Below are positions 62,451-64,000 of a stretch of DNA of 64,000 nucleotides, piece by piece (position 1 is the first letter of the stretch; every line of letters begins with the position of its first letter). Made by a program: the position numbers and the translations under genes. The notes under the pieces were generated by a model, which was given only the letters and a program-made list of their open reading frames with translations, was not told where the DNA came from and made no database searches. Origin of the DNA: Ferrimonas sediminum (GTDB taxonomy: Bacteria > Pseudomonadota > Gammaproteobacteria > Enterobacterales > Shewanellaceae). The stretch spans positions 124,001-188,000 of the forward strand of contig NZ_FNEM01000004.1 in the NCBI RefSeq assembly GCF_900100175.1, written 5' to 3'.

Positions 62451-63095
62451 TTACCATAACGGCAATATCAGCCAATACAGCACCGCCATCCCAACCAGCA
62501 TCAAGGGCACCAGCCAACAGATGGGCGCCACCGCATTGGATCGCCGCCCGCCAGCGGTCATGCCGTAACCGGTGACCATCGCTTCCACCAGGTTCACCCC
62601 ATTGAATCGATAAAATACGATGGCGCACAGGTGCATCGCCACGGTCGCCAGAATCAGATTAAATAGCCAGTGGTGCAGACTGGTCATGGTTCCGGCCAAC
62701 GCACCGCTGACCGACGACGACAACGGCCCTTCCGCCAAAATGTCATCGGTAGCGAACAAACCGGTCATCACCTGAGCCATCAACAGCAACATCATCACCA
62801 CCACCATATAACCTCCGGCCGGATTGTGGCCAAAGTAGGGGCGCTCATGGGCATGCCAATTAAACAGGTAGTGCAGAACCGCGCCAGGACGGCGGACGAA
62901 ATGATTGAATCGGGCCGTAGTGGTACCGATGAACCCCCACAACAGGCGCACCAACAGCAGCACCATCAGCAGGTATGCACAGGTCATGTGCCACTCCATC
63001 ATCCCCTGCTCGGCGGTCAACCAACACAGAGGCAGGAGCGCAACCGAGCCCCAGTGGAACAGCCGAACCATGCCGTCCCAGATCTTAACCTTCAC
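62451..63095 (-). CDS. Cytochrome b561-type membrane protein
   Basis: Inner-membrane di-haem b-type cytochrome of 214 residues with four to five helices. KIWDGMVRLFHWGSVALLPLCWLTAEQGMMEWHMTCAYLLMVLLLVRLLWGF contains the first haem histidines, and LHHWLFNLILATVAMHLCAIVFYRF the later ones. These proteins pass electrons to periplasmic partners, and the neighbouring cytochrome c' is a natural one. The genes converge but may be used together. Confidence 0.92.
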   Translation of the reverse strand: MKVKIWDGMVRLFHWGSVALLPLCWLTAEQGMMEWHMTCAYLLMVLLLVRLLWGFIGTTTARFNHFVRRPGAVLHYLFNWHAHERPYFGHNPAGGYMVVVMMLLLMAQVMTGLFATDDILAEGPLSSSVSGALAGTMTSLHHWLFNLILATVAMHLCAIVFYRFNGVNLVEAMVTGYGMTAGGRRSNAVAPICWLVPLMLVGMAVLYWLILPLW

Positions 63096-63283
63096 CTTAA
63101 ACTCCTTGGAATCTGGTCAGACAAGGAGATCTCTAATGCGGTCAATTAACACTCAAACCGCGGCACTCCTTCGCCCTAAATCCCACCCATAATGCGCTTG
63201 TTTCGGTTATCCCTCAAGCAGAAAAGTGTGTTTTTTTAACCCCAGTTGAACCGGTTGGGTAAGTTTGCAGCATTCAGCAAAAA

Positions 63284-63299
63284 GGTGATCCAGATCACT
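63284..63299. promoter_or_regulatory. CRP/FNR-type site upstream of raiA
   Basis: GGTGATCCAGATCACT matches the CRP consensus TGTGA-N6-TCACA at eight of ten positions and contains TGAT-N4-ATCA, the FNR core. It is 70 bases upstream of the raiA start. Confidence 0.65.
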
Positions 63300-63368
63300 T
63301 TACCCGAACCCTGTGGTAGGGGTAGTCTGAAGTTGAACCTGATTTTGGGTTAACAGAAGGGGAACTCT

Positions 63369-63719
63369 ATGAGAATTGAAATTACCAGCAAACAACTCAC
63401 CGTTACCGACCCCATTCGTGAGCGCATCGAGAGCCGGTTTGAGAAACTGGAGCGTCATGAAGTCAACCTGATTACCCCACACGTCATCATTACCCAAGAA
63501 GGACCCGAATTTCAGATTGAAGCCTCAATGGGCATCCCCAGCGGTAAACTGTTTGCCAAAGCGTCTCATGAGAACCTGTACAACGCCATCAACCAGATGG
63601 GACAACGCCTGGAACGTCAACTGAATCGACACACCCATAAAGACCAGTCCAAGCGTCATATCAAGCCTGCCGCCATCGATATCGATGTCGATGCAGAAGA
63701 GGCGGAATCCGCCGCCTGA
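63369..63719 (+). CDS. raiA: Ribosome-associated inhibitor / hibernation factor (RaiA/HPF family)
   Basis: A 116-residue protein that binds the 30S subunit in stationary phase. MRIEITSKQLTVTDPIRERIESRFEKLERHEVNL and GKLFAKASHENLYNAINQMGQRLERQLNRHTHK are the full HPF fold. The short acidic tail fits RaiA. The gene order raiA-pheL-pheA is as in E. coli. A CRP/FNR-like site lies upstream. Confidence 0.94.
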   Translation: MRIEITSKQLTVTDPIRERIESRFEKLERHEVNLITPHVIITQEGPEFQIEASMGIPSGKLFAKASHENLYNAINQMGQRLERQLNRHTHKDQSKRHIKPAAIDIDVDAEEAESAA

Positions 63720-63761
63720 ACGACCCCGGGTTGAGGTTTCGACCCACATAGGAAAGGAGTG

Positions 63762-63786
63762 GCGCCGGCAAACAGCTGGCGCTTTT
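63762..63786 (+). terminator. Terminator of raiA
   Basis: GCGCCGGC-AAACA-GCTGGCGC stem (one G-U pair) followed by four T. Confidence 0.75.
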
Positions 63787-63792
63787 GGTTTA

Positions 63793-63822
63793 TTGACAAC
63801 CGCCCTAACAAGCCGCTAGTGT
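63793..63822 (+). promoter_or_regulatory. Promoter of the phe leader
   Basis: TTGACA (63793-63798) and TAGTGT (63817-63822) with an 18-base spacer, seven bases before the leader ATG. The downstream leader and attenuator confirm the direction. Confidence 0.7.
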
Positions 63823-63828
63823 AAGCCC

Positions 63829-63885
63829 ATGCAAACTCTGCCACAGCACGACCTGTTTATTTTCTTTTTTACACCCCCCAAATAG
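63829..63885 (+). CDS. pheL: phe leader peptide PheL
   Basis: An 18-residue peptide MQTLPQHDLFIFFFTPPK. Four of its residues are Phe, three in a row, so ribosomes stall when phenylalanyl-tRNA is scarce. It precedes the attenuator at 63930. The gene it regulates, presumably pheA, would begin at the right edge, where GAGG is followed by ATG codons at 63993 and 63998. Confidence 0.92.
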   Translation: MQTLPQHDLFIFFFTPPK

Positions 63886-63929
63886 GGAGGCGGGACTCGG
63901 GTGTCAAAAAGAAAGTAACCAACCCAAGC

Positions 63930-63957
63930 AAGCCTCCCCAACCGGGGAGGCTTTTTT
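63930..63957 (+). terminator. phe attenuator
   Basis: Ten-bp stem AAGCCTCCCC/GGGGAGGCTT with loop AACC, then T6. GGGAGGC at 63885-63891, at the leader stop codon, can pair with GCCTCCC of the stem to form an antiterminator. Confidence 0.92.
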
Positions 63958-64000
63958 GTATCAGCCAGCGCCATGGGCTCACTAAACCGAGGATGAGATG

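Noticed and set aside
1-64000. CRISPR arrays, tRNA or rRNA genes
   Set aside because: No regularly spaced repeats and no tRNA or rRNA genes were seen apart from the tRNA-like parts of ssrA.

Overview
The window is chromosomal DNA of a gammaproteobacterium, GC-rich throughout except for a few patches. Gene content (NADH:quinone reductase nqrABCDEF-nqrM, thrABC with a thrL attenuator, raiA followed by a pheL attenuator, SlyD with a metal-binding tail, isocitrate dehydrogenase kinase/phosphatase, cytochrome c', a grpE-nadK-recN-bamE-rnfH-ratA-smpB-ssrA cluster) fits the Alteromonadales side of the class. Ferrimonas or a Shewanella relative is my best guess, but I cannot prove a genus from this sequence alone.

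Layout. 1-13.5 kb is core: the N-terminal part of dnaK (truncated by the window edge), a DMT-type exporter, a LysR regulator divergent from an SDR dehydrogenase, an L,D-transpeptidase, grpE, nadK, a second SDR, recN under LexA control, an iron-type alcohol dehydrogenase, bamE, an epimerase-like gene behind a Fur-box-like palindrome, rnfH-ratA, smpB and the tmRNA gene ssrA. dnaK and grpE each have a near-consensus heat-shock (sigma-32) promoter.

13.5-25.0 kb is an integrated element of about 11.5 kb. It entered the 3' end of ssrA and is bounded by 29-bp direct repeats (13491-13519 and 24960-24988). It carries a P4-type integrase, an AlpA regulator, a primase-polymerase/AAA replication protein, a complete type I restriction-modification system (hsdM-hsdS-hsdR) and a small two-gene unit on the minus strand. 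The original ssrA terminator now lies just beyond the right repeat, 11.5 kb from the gene.

25.3-30.0 kb is the most unusual region: a probable iron-compartment (ferrosome, fez-like) cluster. Two small HMA-like proteins are divergently encoded around a Fur-like site. A tightly overlapping operon then encodes an HMA-like protein, a His/Met/Tyr-rich membrane protein, a glycine-rich membrane protein, a membrane-anchored coiled-coil protein and a P1B-type ATPase whose membrane metal motif is YSC rather than CPC. A Cys-rich small protein with its own Fur box lies just upstream.

30.4-36.5 kb is the sodium-pumping NADH:quinone reductase operon. 36.6-42.5 kb holds two small proteins, then an AT-rich stretch leading to an outer-membrane-type beta protein and a very large lipoprotein with a metzincin zinc-protease signature. 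42.5-50.5 kb is a run of housekeeping and stress genes (methyltransferase, glutaredoxin, MscS and OmpA pair, SRAP protein, DUF924, DUF4136, SYLF, Spo0M, YciH/SUI1, YqgE, RuvX). 50.5-56.1 kb is thrLABC with lasT upstream. 56.3-64.0 kb has aceK, slyD, a universal stress protein, a trpR-tryptophan permease pair with a palindromic operator, cytochrome c' facing cytochrome b561, raiA and the phe leader/attenuator, with pheA presumably starting at the right edge.
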